Shown in pieces: positions 26,296-34,286 of a DNA stretch of 64,000 bases; position 1 is the stretch's first letter, and every line of letters begins with the position of its first letter. The notes below the pieces were generated by a model. The model made no database searches. It worked only from the letters and a program-made list of their open reading frames with translations, and was not told the DNA's origin. A program made the translations under genes and the position numbers. This stretch comes from CAAGNP01 sp045595965 (GTDB lineage Bacteria; Bacteroidota; Bacteroidia; Bacteroidales; UBA932): NCBI GenBank assembly GCA_045595965.1, contig JAZOBN010000028.1, positions 62,001-126,000 on the forward strand, in the 5' to 3' direction.

Positions 26296-26913
26296 ATGGA
26301 AGTATATTTGATTATTATAGTATCTGCGATATTTGTAAATAATGTCGTTTTATCACAATTCTTGGGTATTTGTCCATTCTTGGGAGTTTCTAAGAAAGTA
26401 GATACAGCATTGGGTATGTCAGCTGCCGTTACATTTGTGATGGCACTTGCAACACTTGTTACTTATCTGCTTCAGCGTTATGTGCTTATTCCTTTCGGAA
26501 TCGAGTTCATGCAGACTGTGAGCTTCATCCTTGTGATTGCAGCATTGGTTCAGATGGTGGAGATTGTCCTTAAGAAAATTTCACCTGCACTATATCAGGC
26601 ATTGGGTATTTTCTTGCCATTGATCACAACCAACTGTGTGGTTTTGGGTGTGGCTATCCAGGTAGTTACCAAAGAGTTTGAATTTATCAACAACGTAGGT
26701 GCAGCAAATCCTGCAATGATGAATCTTGGCCAGTCAGTAGTATTTGCTATTGCAAATGCATTGGGATATGGACTTGCGATGGTATTGTTTGCTGGTATCA
26801 GAGAGCAACTTGAATTGAGCAATACCCCTAAGGCTTTCAGAGGAATTCCAATTGCTTTGATTACTGCTGGTATCATGGCGATGGCATTCATGGGCTTCAG
26901 TGGTTTGGTTTAA
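26296..26913 (+). CDS. rnfA: Rnf complex subunit RnfA
   Basis: Encodes 205 residues with about six membrane helices. Typical motifs are NNVVLSQFLGICPFLGVSKK near 15-34 and TNCVVLGVAI near 112-121, the mirrored counterparts of those in RnfE, including the two Cys that would ligand the intramembrane Fe-S centre. It completes the six-subunit complex, so the locus looks functional. Confidence 0.95.
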   Translation: MEVYLIIIVSAIFVNNVVLSQFLGICPFLGVSKKVDTALGMSAAVTFVMALATLVTYLLQRYVLIPFGIEFMQTVSFILVIAALVQMVEIVLKKISPALYQALGIFLPLITTNCVVLGVAIQVVTKEFEFINNVGAANPAMMNLGQSVVFAIANALGYGLAMVLFAGIREQLELSNTPKAFRGIPIALITAGIMAMAFMGFSGLV

Positions 26914-26925
26914 TTTCTGGTGATT

Positions 26926-27198
26926 ATGGAGAGACTTGCAGATATAGAGAAAAAACTTTCGGCAGGGGAGATTGAAAACGCATTCAATTCCCTCTCCGAG
27001 TTTCTTGAAAAAGAGCCTAAAAGTGCCAAAGGATGGTATCTGATGGGTGGAATATATCGGAGGCAGCAGATGTGGGGTGAGGCTATCAATGCCTATTCCA
27101 AGGCTAAGTTAATAGAACCTGATGGACCTGCAGATGCGGCGATAGAGTCTATCTATGATATAATACGGTTTGTAAACAAGGATTTGATGAATCCATAA
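26926..27198 (+). CDS. Small tetratricopeptide-repeat protein
   Basis: Encodes 90 residues from ATG 26926; a GTG two codons upstream is the alternative start. Helical repeats fit TPR: about 18-35, then AKGWYLMGGIYRRQQMWGEAINAYSKAKLIEPDG with the Trp-Gly-Ala-Pro pattern. There is no signal peptide or membrane helix. It is the last gene of the long array, 12 bases after rnfA and immediately before a terminator. A role as a protein-protein adaptor is generic to the fold; the partner is unknown. Confidence 0.8.
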   Translation: MERLADIEKKLSAGEIENAFNSLSEFLEKEPKSAKGWYLMGGIYRRQQMWGEAINAYSKAKLIEPDGPADAAIESIYDIIRFVNKDLMNP

Positions 27199-27203
27199 AA
27201 AAT

Positions 27204-27236
27204 CGAGCGGCTGAATTTCAGTCGCTCGTTTTTTTT
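27204..27236. terminator. Bidirectional terminator between Rnf array and glyA
   Basis: A 10-bp stem is formed by CGAGCGGCTG (27204-27213) and CAGTCGCTCG (27219-27228), with a 5-base loop and one G-T pair. It is followed by eight T on the plus strand and preceded by a run of A (27197-27202) that gives a T tract on the minus strand. It can end both the plus-strand array and convergent glyA. Confidence 0.92.
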
Positions 27237-27258
27237 GTTTATTGTCTTCGGCTCTCTG

Positions 27259-28539
27259 TTACCAGGCATTCAGTGGAAGACCATGCATTTTGGCACGAAC
27301 TTCACTTTTGACTTTCTCGATAACTTCAGGTTTGTCAATATTGCTTAGAACCTGGTCGATAAGTTCTACAATGCCGTCCATATCTTTTTCAACAAGACCT
27401 CTTGATGTAATTGCTGGGGTTCCTACCCTGATACCTGAAGTGGTAAATGGGGTGCGGCTGTCAAATGGAACCATGTTCTTGTTTACAGTGATATCTGCAA
27501 GAACAAGAGTCTTTTCTGCAACTTTACCGGTAAGTTCAGGGAATTTTGTTCTGAGGTCAATCAATAGAAGGTGGTTGTCAGTGCCGCCAGATACTACTTT
27601 GTATCCCCTCTTGAGGAACGCTTCGCCCATTGCTTTTGCGTTCTTCTGAACCTGGATCTGGTATTCTTTGAATTCCGGTTGAAGTGCCTCGTAGAAAGCG
27701 ACTGCTTTAGCGGCTATGCAATGCTCAAGCGGACCACCTTGAATTCCTGGGAATACTGCAGAGTTGATCAATTGTGACATCTTTTTGATTTCACCTTTAG
27801 GTGTCTTGAGTCCCCAAGGATTTTCAAAATCTTTTCCTATAAGGATGATACCTCCACGAGGTCCTCTCAATGTTTTGTGAGTGGTAGAGGTAACGATGTG
27901 TGCATATTTTACAGGGTTCTTGAGCAGGCCGGCAGCAATAAGACCTGCAGGGTGTGCCATATCCACCATAAAGATTGCACCAATTTTATCTGCGATAGCT
28001 CTCATTCTCTCCCAGTCCCATTCACGGGAGTAGGCAGATGCTCCACCAACAATCAATTTTGGTTTGTACTCAAGTGCTTTCTTCTCCATATCGTCGTAAT
28101 CAACAAGACCGGTCTCTTCATTAAGTCCATAAGAGACAGCATTGTAGTTTACTCCGGACATGTTGACAGGTGAACCATGTGTAAGGTGGCCGCCATGTGA
28201 CAGATCCAATCCCATAAAAGTATCGCCGGGCTTGAGGCATGCAAAGAAAACAGCCATGTTTGCCTGTGCTCCTGAGTGGGGTTGCACATTTGCGTACTCA
28301 GCACCGAACAATTCGCAGATTCTGTCAATAGCCAATTGCTCAACTTGGTCAACTACTTCACATCCACCATAATAGCGGGCTTTTGGATATCCTTCAGCAT
28401 ATTTGTTGGTAAGGCAAGAACCAAGTGCTTCAAGGACACCATTGCTTACAAAGTTTTCTGAAGCAATCAGCTCGATGCCGTGTGATTGTCTGTTCTCTTC
28501 TTGCTTGATAAGCTCGGAAATTTGGATATCTTTCTTCAT
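27259..28539 (-). CDS. glyA: Serine hydroxymethyltransferase
   Basis: Encodes 426 residues. A PLP enzyme that converts serine and tetrahydrofolate to glycine and methylene-THF. The PLP lysine is Lys222 in TSTTHKTLRGPRGG. Other signatures are SENF at 27-30, YAEGYPKARYYGG near 48-59, and HPAGLIAAG. It is a single gene flanked by a bidirectional terminator and a good Bacteroidota promoter at 28584-28614. Confidence 0.98.
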   Translation of the reverse strand: MKKDIQISELIKQEENRQSHGIELIASENFVSNGVLEALGSCLTNKYAEGYPKARYYGGCEVVDQVEQLAIDRICELFGAEYANVQPHSGAQANMAVFFACLKPGDTFMGLDLSHGGHLTHGSPVNMSGVNYNAVSYGLNEETGLVDYDDMEKKALEYKPKLIVGGASAYSREWDWERMRAIADKIGAIFMVDMAHPAGLIAAGLLKNPVKYAHIVTSTTHKTLRGPRGGIILIGKDFENPWGLKTPKGEIKKMSQLINSAVFPGIQGGPLEHCIAAKAVAFYEALQPEFKEYQIQVQKNAKAMGEAFLKRGYKVVSGGTDNHLLLIDLRTKFPELTGKVAEKTLVLADITVNKNMVPFDSRTPFTTSGIRVGTPAITSRGLVEKDMDGIVELIDQVLSNIDKPEVIEKVKSEVRAKMHGLPLNAW

Positions 28540-28543
28540 ACTA

Positions 28544-28576
28544 TTTGTTTTATTGTTTCAACTATTGCTACTTTTG
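28544..28576 (+). promoter_or_regulatory. Predicted promoter of the SPOU methyltransferase gene
   Basis: TTTG at 28544-28547 and TACTTTTG at 28569-28576 are separated by 21 bases, close to the Bacteroidota TTTG/TAnnTTTG arrangement. It leaves a leader of about 50 bases before ATG 28635. Confidence 0.5.
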
Positions 28577-28583
28577 CAGATAA

Positions 28584-28614
28584 CAAAGTTAATTAAAAAG
28601 TCATACTTGACAAA
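28584..28614 (-). promoter_or_regulatory. Predicted promoter of glyA
   Basis: On the minus strand TTTG (28611-28614) and TAACTTTG (28584-28591) are separated by 19 bases, an exact match to the Bacteroidota housekeeping promoter layout. The glyA start lies about 45 bases downstream. It overlaps the leader of the divergent methyltransferase gene. Confidence 0.7.
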
Positions 28615-28634
28615 AAATGTTAAAGTAAAGATAG

Positions 28635-29177
28635 ATGTATAAGAAACTCTCAAATAGTGAACTTAATAGACCCTCAAACCAGGAGTATGAAGAGCTTGTG
28701 AAACTACCATTGGTAGTGGTTCTTGACAATGTCCGCAGCCAGCACAATATCGGTTCTTTCTTCAGAACGTGCGATGCGTTCCTAATTGAGAGAATTGTTT
28801 TATGCGGTATTTGTGCAACTCCCCCTACAGCAGAAATCCACAAGTCCGCATTAGGTGCAGAATTCACTGTTAAATGGGACTATTTCCGAAATACCTCAGA
28901 TGCTCTGGATCAATTGAAGTCAGAAGGGTATATTCTTGTAGGGGTAGAGCAGACTCATAACTCAACATCTGTCGAGAAGTTTGAGATGAAGGAGGGGGAG
29001 AAATATGCATTGCTTTTTGGAAACGAGGTAAAAGGGGTAGCACAAGATGCGATTGATAAATGTGATTTCTGTCTTGAGATTCCACAATGGGGAACTAAGC
29101 ACTCACTCAATGTCTCAGTCTCTGCAGGGGTTGTGCTGTGGGAGTTGATAAAAAAGAGCCCTCTGATGGTCAGATAA
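28635..29177 (+). CDS. SPOU/TrmH family RNA methyltransferase
   Basis: Encodes 180 residues, a minimal SPOUT methyltransferase without an extra N-terminal substrate-binding domain. Motif 1 is VVLDNVRSQHNIGSFFRTCDA near 32-52, motif 2 is LLFGNEVKGV near 127-136, and motif 3 is LEIPQWGTKHSLNVSVSAGVV near 147-167. These form the trefoil-knot SAM site. The expected reaction is 2'-O-methylation of a tRNA or rRNA ribose; the target cannot be set. Its 3' end overlaps the convergent metallopeptidase gene by 8 bases. Confidence 0.88.
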   Translation: MYKKLSNSELNRPSNQEYEELVKLPLVVVLDNVRSQHNIGSFFRTCDAFLIERIVLCGICATPPTAEIHKSALGAEFTVKWDYFRNTSDALDQLKSEGYILVGVEQTHNSTSVEKFEMKEGEKYALLFGNEVKGVAQDAIDKCDFCLEIPQWGTKHSLNVSVSAGVVLWELIKKSPLMVR

Positions 29178-29766
29178 TCCTATATTTTTTTATCTCTTTG
29201 GCGTAATTTCTGTCATTTCCCCCCGAAACTTTATCCAGCAACTGGTGAAATTCTTTTCCGTGGTTGAAATGGATGAGGTGACACAATTCGTGCAGTATGA
29301 TGTAATCTCTGAGGTGGGGAGGAAGAAGATAAATTCTGATGTTCAGATTGATATTCTTATTGGTTGAGCAGGATCCGAATCTGCTCTTTATGTTCTTGAT
29401 TGTTATTTTATTGAAGAGAGGTTTTCCGTCATCCCTGGTAAATCGGTGCAACAATGCAAGTTTTGTTGTCTTTTTTGACAAGAAAACTGACGCTTCCCTC
29501 TTGAATGTGTTATAGACATGTGGGTCGGAGGGTACTGCCAACTCTATTTTTTCAGATTTTTTCCTCTTTTGCTGGTCAAGGATCTCTGCAACCCTTTTAT
29601 GTGATTGCTTTAGAAAGAGTTCTCCAGCCTTATACGGAAGGAGTGATGGAATTATGATCTGTATGGTGCAATCAGAGTCCACCTTGATGGAAATTCTTCT
29701 TGCCCTACCACTCTTTAAGATGGATATTTCACCAAAATCGGGATGAATTAAAATCCTCTTTTTCAT
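29170..29766 (-). CDS. YgjP/DUF45-type metallopeptidase (M48-like)
   Basis: Encodes 198 residues. The zinc motif HELCH is at 159-163, with the third ligand probably His169 in NHGKEFH. The block IKNIKSRFGSCSTNKNINLN near 123-142 is typical of YgjP/WLM-related proteins. No signal peptide is seen, so it should be cytoplasmic. Homologues occur in restriction and stress contexts but often stand alone, as here. Substrate is unknown. Confidence 0.85.
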   Translation of the reverse strand: MKKRILIHPDFGEISILKSGRARRISIKVDSDCTIQIIIPSLLPYKAGELFLKQSHKRVAEILDQQKRKKSEKIELAVPSDPHVYNTFKREASVFLSKKTTKLALLHRFTRDDGKPLFNKITIKNIKSRFGSCSTNKNINLNIRIYLLPPHLRDYIILHELCHLIHFNHGKEFHQLLDKVSGGNDRNYAKEIKKYRII

Positions 29767-29795
29767 GCCACAAAAGTAATAAATCTTAACAAACT

Positions 29796-29826
29796 TTTGG
29801 AGAATGGCATTATTTGTCTATCTTTG
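29796..29826 (+). promoter_or_regulatory. Predicted promoter of rpsO
   Basis: TTTG (29796-29799) and TATCTTTG (29819-29826) are separated by 19 bases, a consensus Bacteroidota promoter. Transcription would start near 29833, leaving a leader of about 40 bases that begins with a small CCCA-ATTT-TGGG hairpin (29831-29842). Confidence 0.72.
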
Positions 29827-29872
29827 CACTCCCAATTTTGGGACAAAATAATTTAATATCAAACATTTAGTT

Positions 29873-30148
29873 ATGGCAGAATATCTTGCATCAGAGAAAA
29901 AGCAAGAGATTTTCGGACAATACGGGAAGTCTAATACGGACACCGGCTCAGCTGAGAGTCAGATTGCTCTATTTTCCTACCGTATCGCTCACCTTACTAA
30001 TCACCTTCGCAGCAATAAAAAGGATTATGGCACACAAAGAGCTTTGCTAAGATTGGTTGGTAAAAGACGTCGCCTTCTTGATTATCTCAAGGAGAAAGAC
30101 ATTGAGAGATACAGGGCAATAGTGAAGGCTTTGAACCTTCGTAAATAA
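29873..30148 (+). CDS. rpsO: 30S ribosomal protein S15
   Basis: Encodes 91 residues, close to the usual 89. S15 binds the central 16S rRNA junction and forms bridge B4. Family blocks are DTGSAESQIALFSYRIAHLTNHL near 24-46 and HLRSNKKDYGTQRALLRLVGKRRRLLDYL near 43-71. It is followed by a terminator and then pnp, the classic rpsO-pnp order. The intervening terminator suggests partial read-through or a separate pnp promoter. Confidence 0.97.
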   Translation: MAEYLASEKKQEIFGQYGKSNTDTGSAESQIALFSYRIAHLTNHLRSNKKDYGTQRALLRLVGKRRRLLDYLKEKDIERYRAIVKALNLRK

Positions 30149-30153
30149 TAAAA

Positions 30154-30186
30154 GGGGGCTGCCGTTTGATGGTCAGCCTCTTTTTC
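30154..30186 (+). terminator. Rho-independent terminator between rpsO and pnp
   Basis: A stem pairs GGGGCTG-CC (30155-30163) with GGTCAGCCTC (30171-30180), with one G-T pair and one bulge, followed by TTTTTCT. It lies 6 bases after the rpsO stop. Confidence 0.8.
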
Positions 30187-30219
30187 TATTGAGACATTAT
30201 AGCGGAAAAAACAAATAAT

Positions 30220-32454
30220 ATGAATGTAGTAAAAAAGGCCATCACACTGGGTGATGGAAGAATTGTAGAGATCGAAACCGGTAAGCTTGCAAAACAGGCT
30301 GCGGGTAGTGTCGTTCTCAAGGTCGGTGACACAATGTTGCTGGCAACAGTAACATGTGCGAAAGATGCTAAAGAAGATGTGGACTTTATGCCTCTTTCAG
30401 TAGAATACAAAGAGAAATTTGCAGCGGCAGGACGTATCCCTGGAGGATTTATGAAGAGAGAAGGTAAAGCTTCTGATTCGGAGATTCTTGTGGCAAGATT
30501 GATTGACAGGGCTCTAAGACCCCTTTTCCCAGACAATTTCCACGCTGAAGTTTTCGTAAACGTAAACCTTATCTCAGCAGATAAGGAGACAATGCCTGAT
30601 GCATTTGCAGGGCTTGCAGCATCAGCTGCTCTCGCTGTAAGTGATATTCCTTTCGGAGGTCCTATTTCAGAGGTGAGAGTGGCAAGAATTGACGGTCAGT
30701 TTGTAATCAACCCTACATTCCAGGCTCTTGAAAGAGCAGATCTTGACATTATGGTAGCTGCAACCTATGAAAATATCATGATGGTAGAGGGAGAGATGAA
30801 AGAGGTGACAGAAAAGGATATGCTTGACGCCATCAAATTTGCTCACGAGGAGATCAAAAAGCACTGTGTGGCTCAGAAAGAGTTGATGGAAGAGGTTGGC
30901 AAAGTGAATAAGAGAGAGTATTGCCACGAAGAGGATGACGACGATCTTCGCAATGCACTTGTAAGCTATTGTTATGACAAATGTTATGCAATAGCAAAAT
31001 CACAACTCGGAAAGCACGAAAGGGAGGATGCATTCTCAGCTCTTAAAGATGAGTTTATCGAGACAATTCCAGAGGAAGAGAGAGATGACAAGATGGTTAT
31101 GATCAACAGATATTATGGTCAGGTTGAGAAAGAGTGTATGCGTCGTATGATTGTGGATGAAGGTGTACGTCTGGATGGTAGAAATACCAAACAGATTCGT
31201 CCTATCTGGTGTGAAACCAACTATCTGCCCGGTGCACACGGTTCAGCTATCTTTACCCGTGGAGAGACTCAGGCACTTGCAACAGTTACCCTTGGTACTA
31301 AGCTGGATATGAAGGAGTTGGATGAAGTTCTTGTTCAGGAAACACAGCAATTTGTACTTCACTACAATTTCCCCCCTTTCTCAACAGGTGAAGCAAAACC
31401 TCAGAGAGGTATCGGCCGTCGTGAGATCGGTCACGGTAACCTGGCTTGGAGAGCTCTTAAACCTATGGTTCCTGTGGGAGATGAAAACCCTTATGCTGTA
31501 CGTGTAGTTTCAGATATCCTTGAATCAAACGGTTCTTCTTCAATGGCAACCGTTTGTGCAGGTACTATGGCTCTTATGGACTCTGGTTTGAAGATTAAGA
31601 AACCAGTAGCAGGTATCGCAATGGGTCTTATCTCTGATAAGAAGACCGGTAAATTTGTTGTTCTTTCAGATATTCTTGGTGATGAAGACCACCTTGGTGA
31701 CATGGACTTCAAAGTGACCGGAACAAAAGATGGTATCACTGCAACTCAGATGGATATTAAAGTTGACGGTCTTCCATACGAAGTTCTTGAACAGGCATTG
31801 GCTCAGGCAAAAGAGGGTCGTGAGCACATCATGGGTGAGATGATGAAGACTATTTCTGAACCACGAGAGGACTTCAAACCAAATGTGCCACGTCTGGTAC
31901 AGATTACTATTCCCGGTGAATTTATCGGAGCTGTTATCGGTACAGGTGGAAAAGTTATTCAGGAAATCCAGAAGACAACAAATACTACCATCACTATTAC
32001 AGAGGTTGATGGTCATGGTGTAATCGATATCTTCGGTGAGAACAAGGAGTGTATGGATGCAGCATTGGCTCGTATCAAAGCTATCACTACTGTTCCAGAG
32101 GTGGGTGAGACATATCATGGTAAAGTTGTCTCAATCCTTGAATTTGGTGCATTTGTGGAAATTCTTCCTGGCAAAGAGGGTCTTTTGCACATCTCAGAAC
32201 TCGACTATAAGAAAGTTGAGAAGGTTGAAGATCTCCTTAATGTTGGAGATGAAGTAGATGTGAAGCTTCTTGAAATAGATGCAAAATCTGGCAAGATGAG
32301 ACTTTCTCGCAGAGCATTGATGCCTGCACCTGAGGGTTGGGTTGAGCGTGAGCGCAAACCAAGACCTGCCGGTGATCGTGGACCTCGTAAAGATGGTGAC
32401 AGAGGTCACCGCAGAGAGGGTGCTCCAAGGAGAAAACCTGAGAATCACGAGTAG
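30220..32454 (+). CDS. pnp: Polynucleotide phosphorylase
   Basis: Encodes 744 residues. A 3'-5' exoribonuclease that uses phosphate and takes part in mRNA turnover. Two RNase PH domains (about 10-230 and 310-550) are joined by a helical linker; FSTGEAKPQRGIGRREIGHG lies in the second. A KH domain spans about 560-620 (PGEFIGAVIGTGGKVIQEIQ) and an S1 domain about 628-700 (YHGKVVSILEFGAFVEILPGKEGLLHISEL). A basic Arg/Pro/Gly-rich tail follows and may bind RNA. The hairpin at 32513-32546, part of an IS remnant, may now act as its terminator. Confidence 0.98.
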   Translation: MNVVKKAITLGDGRIVEIETGKLAKQAAGSVVLKVGDTMLLATVTCAKDAKEDVDFMPLSVEYKEKFAAAGRIPGGFMKREGKASDSEILVARLIDRALRPLFPDNFHAEVFVNVNLISADKETMPDAFAGLAASAALAVSDIPFGGPISEVRVARIDGQFVINPTFQALERADLDIMVAATYENIMMVEGEMKEVTEKDMLDAIKFAHEEIKKHCVAQKELMEEVGKVNKREYCHEEDDDDLRNALVSYCYDKCYAIAKSQLGKHEREDAFSALKDEFIETIPEEERDDKMVMINRYYGQVEKECMRRMIVDEGVRLDGRNTKQIRPIWCETNYLPGAHGSAIFTRGETQALATVTLGTKLDMKELDEVLVQETQQFVLHYNFPPFSTGEAKPQRGIGRREIGHGNLAWRALKPMVPVGDENPYAVRVVSDILESNGSSSMATVCAGTMALMDSGLKIKKPVAGIAMGLISDKKTGKFVVLSDILGDEDHLGDMDFKVTGTKDGITATQMDIKVDGLPYEVLEQALAQAKEGREHIMGEMMKTISEPREDFKPNVPRLVQITIPGEFIGAVIGTGGKVIQEIQKTTNTTITITEVDGHGVIDIFGENKECMDAALARIKAITTVPEVGETYHGKVVSILEFGAFVEILPGKEGLLHISELDYKKVEKVEDLLNVGDEVDVKLLEIDAKSGKMRLSRRALMPAPEGWVERERKPRPAGDRGPRKDGDRGHRREGAPRRKPENHE

Positions 32455-32505
32455 AGATATTTCCGAACGGAGTCGTAAAATACGATAATTTGGGTGACTA
32501 ATCAT

Positions 32506-32745
32506 TGACATGAACCCCGAAAGTTAGACAAAAAACTTTCGGGGTTTTGTTATGAAATTAAGCTGGAAGCTGTTAAACGTTACTTGTCAGGTTATACTGA
32601 AAGACAGGTTACAGAACAGTATGGTGTTAACAGAACAGACCTATTTGTTTGGGTCGAACGGTATAGGTTGCATGGTGAAGATGGTCTCAAGCGTCACTCC
32701 TACACCAAGCCAACTAAAGAAATGAGATTACAGATTACCTTATGA
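32506..32745 (+). mobile_element. Truncated IS3-family (IS150-like) element remnant
   Basis: The left end looks like an IS3-group terminus, TGACATGAACCCCGAAAG (32506 onward), and includes a perfect 13-bp inverted repeat, AACCCCGAAAGTT (32513-32525) with AACTTTCGGGGTT (32534-32546). Next, the frame from 32551 encodes about 64 residues of an OrfA helix-turn-helix: YEIKLEAVKRYLSG, then VTEQYGVNRTDLFVWVERY and HGEDGLKRHSY. No in-frame start codon is visible and the frame stops at TGA 32743-32745. There is no OrfB and no right end. The element is inactive. Its hairpin plus four T may serve pnp as a terminator. Confidence 0.8.
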
Positions 32746-33320
32746 GCCCCGGCTACCTCTCATATTTTACTAAAGATGAACTGAAAAATATGCTCAATCT
32801 GATCGATGCTTCAGGTGTGAACAGCATCATAATGAGAACCAATAAAGCATCCATTATGAGCGAACTAAAGGTGACAGATAGCGAACGTGCATATTTTTCT
32901 GAGTCAATGCCACCAAAAGAGGAGAATGAACCGCATGCCAGTGTGAAGGATTTCTATCACAAAGTGGACGGACTTAACTACCTTCTTTCGAAAGGGTATC
33001 CAATGCCAATGCTTTATGGAGACTGGGCACCTGGAGAACTGACCTATGTAGTGATGCCTAACTCTCCTGCATACACTCTGGAGATATGGGAGACCAAATT
33101 AGATGAAGACTATAATGTCGTCCCTGGCGGTAGCGCACCTCTTTTCAGAGGAGAGCCGGGCAATGCTCTATGTTTCAGTTATATCACCCCGGAGGGGATG
33201 CCATCACGCATAGTAGTATGCAGGGAAGGATTCAAGATAATCTCCGCCTGGGTGCCCCAGTTCAGCGGTATGGATGGCTCCTTGGTAACTACTCCAGAGT
33301 TTATTCTCAGTCATCCCTAA
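32742..33320 (+). CDS. Hypothetical protein next to IS remnant, possibly N-truncated
   Basis: Encodes 192 residues from ATG 32742. I recognise no family. The N-terminal third is helical (FTKDELKNMLNLIDASGVNS, then polar helix), and the C-terminal part is beta-rich with aromatic residues (YGDWAPGELTYVVMPNSPAYTLEIW, EGMPSRIVVC). There is no signal peptide, although the beta part resembles a secreted or ligand-binding domain. The start lies exactly where the transposase fragment ends and there is no clear ribosome site, so the gene may have lost its original start. It may be expressed weakly or not at all. Confidence 0.5.
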   Translation: MSPGYLSYFTKDELKNMLNLIDASGVNSIIMRTNKASIMSELKVTDSERAYFSESMPPKEENEPHASVKDFYHKVDGLNYLLSKGYPMPMLYGDWAPGELTYVVMPNSPAYTLEIWETKLDEDYNVVPGGSAPLFRGEPGNALCFSYITPEGMPSRIVVCREGFKIISAWVPQFSGMDGSLVTTPEFILSHP

Positions 33321-33347
33321 GAAATTTCTCAGAGACTTTCTATTGAT

Positions 33348-34286
33348 TTATTTGGTCAGTAATCTACCTTGCCAGGTGTTGCGCTCTTCGAGGCGGGCTT
33401 CAAGCATTCGGAGAAGTTCGACATTGCGGATAAGACCCCATGGGGTGGTGTTGACAAATCTTGGTGGCACCTCTCCGGCAAAGCGTTCGATGCACAGGTC
33501 AGGGCGAATATTCTCCAGCAGGTCGATAAAGAAGTCGATGTATTCATCCAAGGCGAAGGTTACAAAATCATCACGGTGCTCTGCAAATTCTCTCTCCATT
33601 TTTGTCCCTTTTACAATTTGCAGTTGGTGAAATTTGACAGAATCTATCTGGAGATCGTTAATGAGAGGGGCCATAGCCAACATCTCCTCTTTTGTCTCTC
33701 CTGGTAATCCGAGGATAAAATGTGCCCCCTGGTGTATCCCCCTTTCGGCAGTTTTTCTGACAGCCTCCTGCGCTTGGGCAAATGTGTGCCCTCTGTTAAT
33801 TCTTTGAAGTGTTTTGTCGTAGCATGACTCGATGCCGTATTCGATAATAACTACGTGTTTGCGGGACAGTTCGGACAGATAGTCTAGTTTCTCGTCATCC
33901 ACGCAGTCAGGTCTGGTCCCGATGACTATCCCCTCCACAGCGGGGTGGGAGAGTGCCTCTTCGTATAGCTCTTTAAGGTGAGGAAGCGGGGCGTAGGTGT
34001 TGGAATAGGATTGGAAGTAGGCAAGATATTTTTCGGTCTTGCGGTATCTGTTTTTATGAAATGCAATCCCCTCTTCTATCTGCCATGCAATACTCTTGTC
34101 AGGGGTGCTGTAGTTGGGGTGGAATGCGTTGTTGTCACAGTATGTGCACCCCCCTCTGGAGATAGATCCGTCTCGGTTAGGACAAGTAAACCCCCCATCG
34201 ATAACGATTTTTTGCAAACGGTTACCGAATTTTCTTTTGAAATACCCGACAAAGGTGTTGTATCTCCCGTTACTGTATGGGTTCAT
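33348..34286 (-). CDS. TIGR01212 family radical SAM protein (YhcC-like)
   Basis: Encodes 312 residues. The Fe-S ligands are Cys35, Cys47 and Cys50 in GGFTCPNRDGS and GGCTYCDN, the unusual C-x11-C-x2-C of this group. Other blocks are YFQSYSNTYAP near 90-100, EYGIESCYDKTLQRINRGH near 148-166 and FHQLQIVKGTKM. The barrel has an Elp3-like order. Function is not established; homologues are soluble. It overlaps the upstream YhcH-type gene by 17 bases, so the two form a small operon. Confidence 0.9.
   Translation of the reverse strand: MNPYSNGRYNTFVGYFKRKFGNRLQKIVIDGGFTCPNRDGSISRGGCTYCDNNAFHPNYSTPDKSIAWQIEEGIAFHKNRYRKTEKYLAYFQSYSNTYAPLPHLKELYEEALSHPAVEGIVIGTRPDCVDDEKLDYLSELSRKHVVIIEYGIESCYDKTLQRINRGHTFAQAQEAVRKTAERGIHQGAHFILGLPGETKEEMLAMAPLINDLQIDSVKFHQLQIVKGTKMEREFAEHRDDFVTFALDEYIDFFIDLLENIRPDLCIERFAGEVPPRFVNTTPWGLIRNVELLRMLEARLEERNTWQGRLLTK

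Noticed and set aside
29827..29872. Structured S15 autoregulatory leader
   Set aside because: Only a 4-bp hairpin is visible, too little to call a control element.
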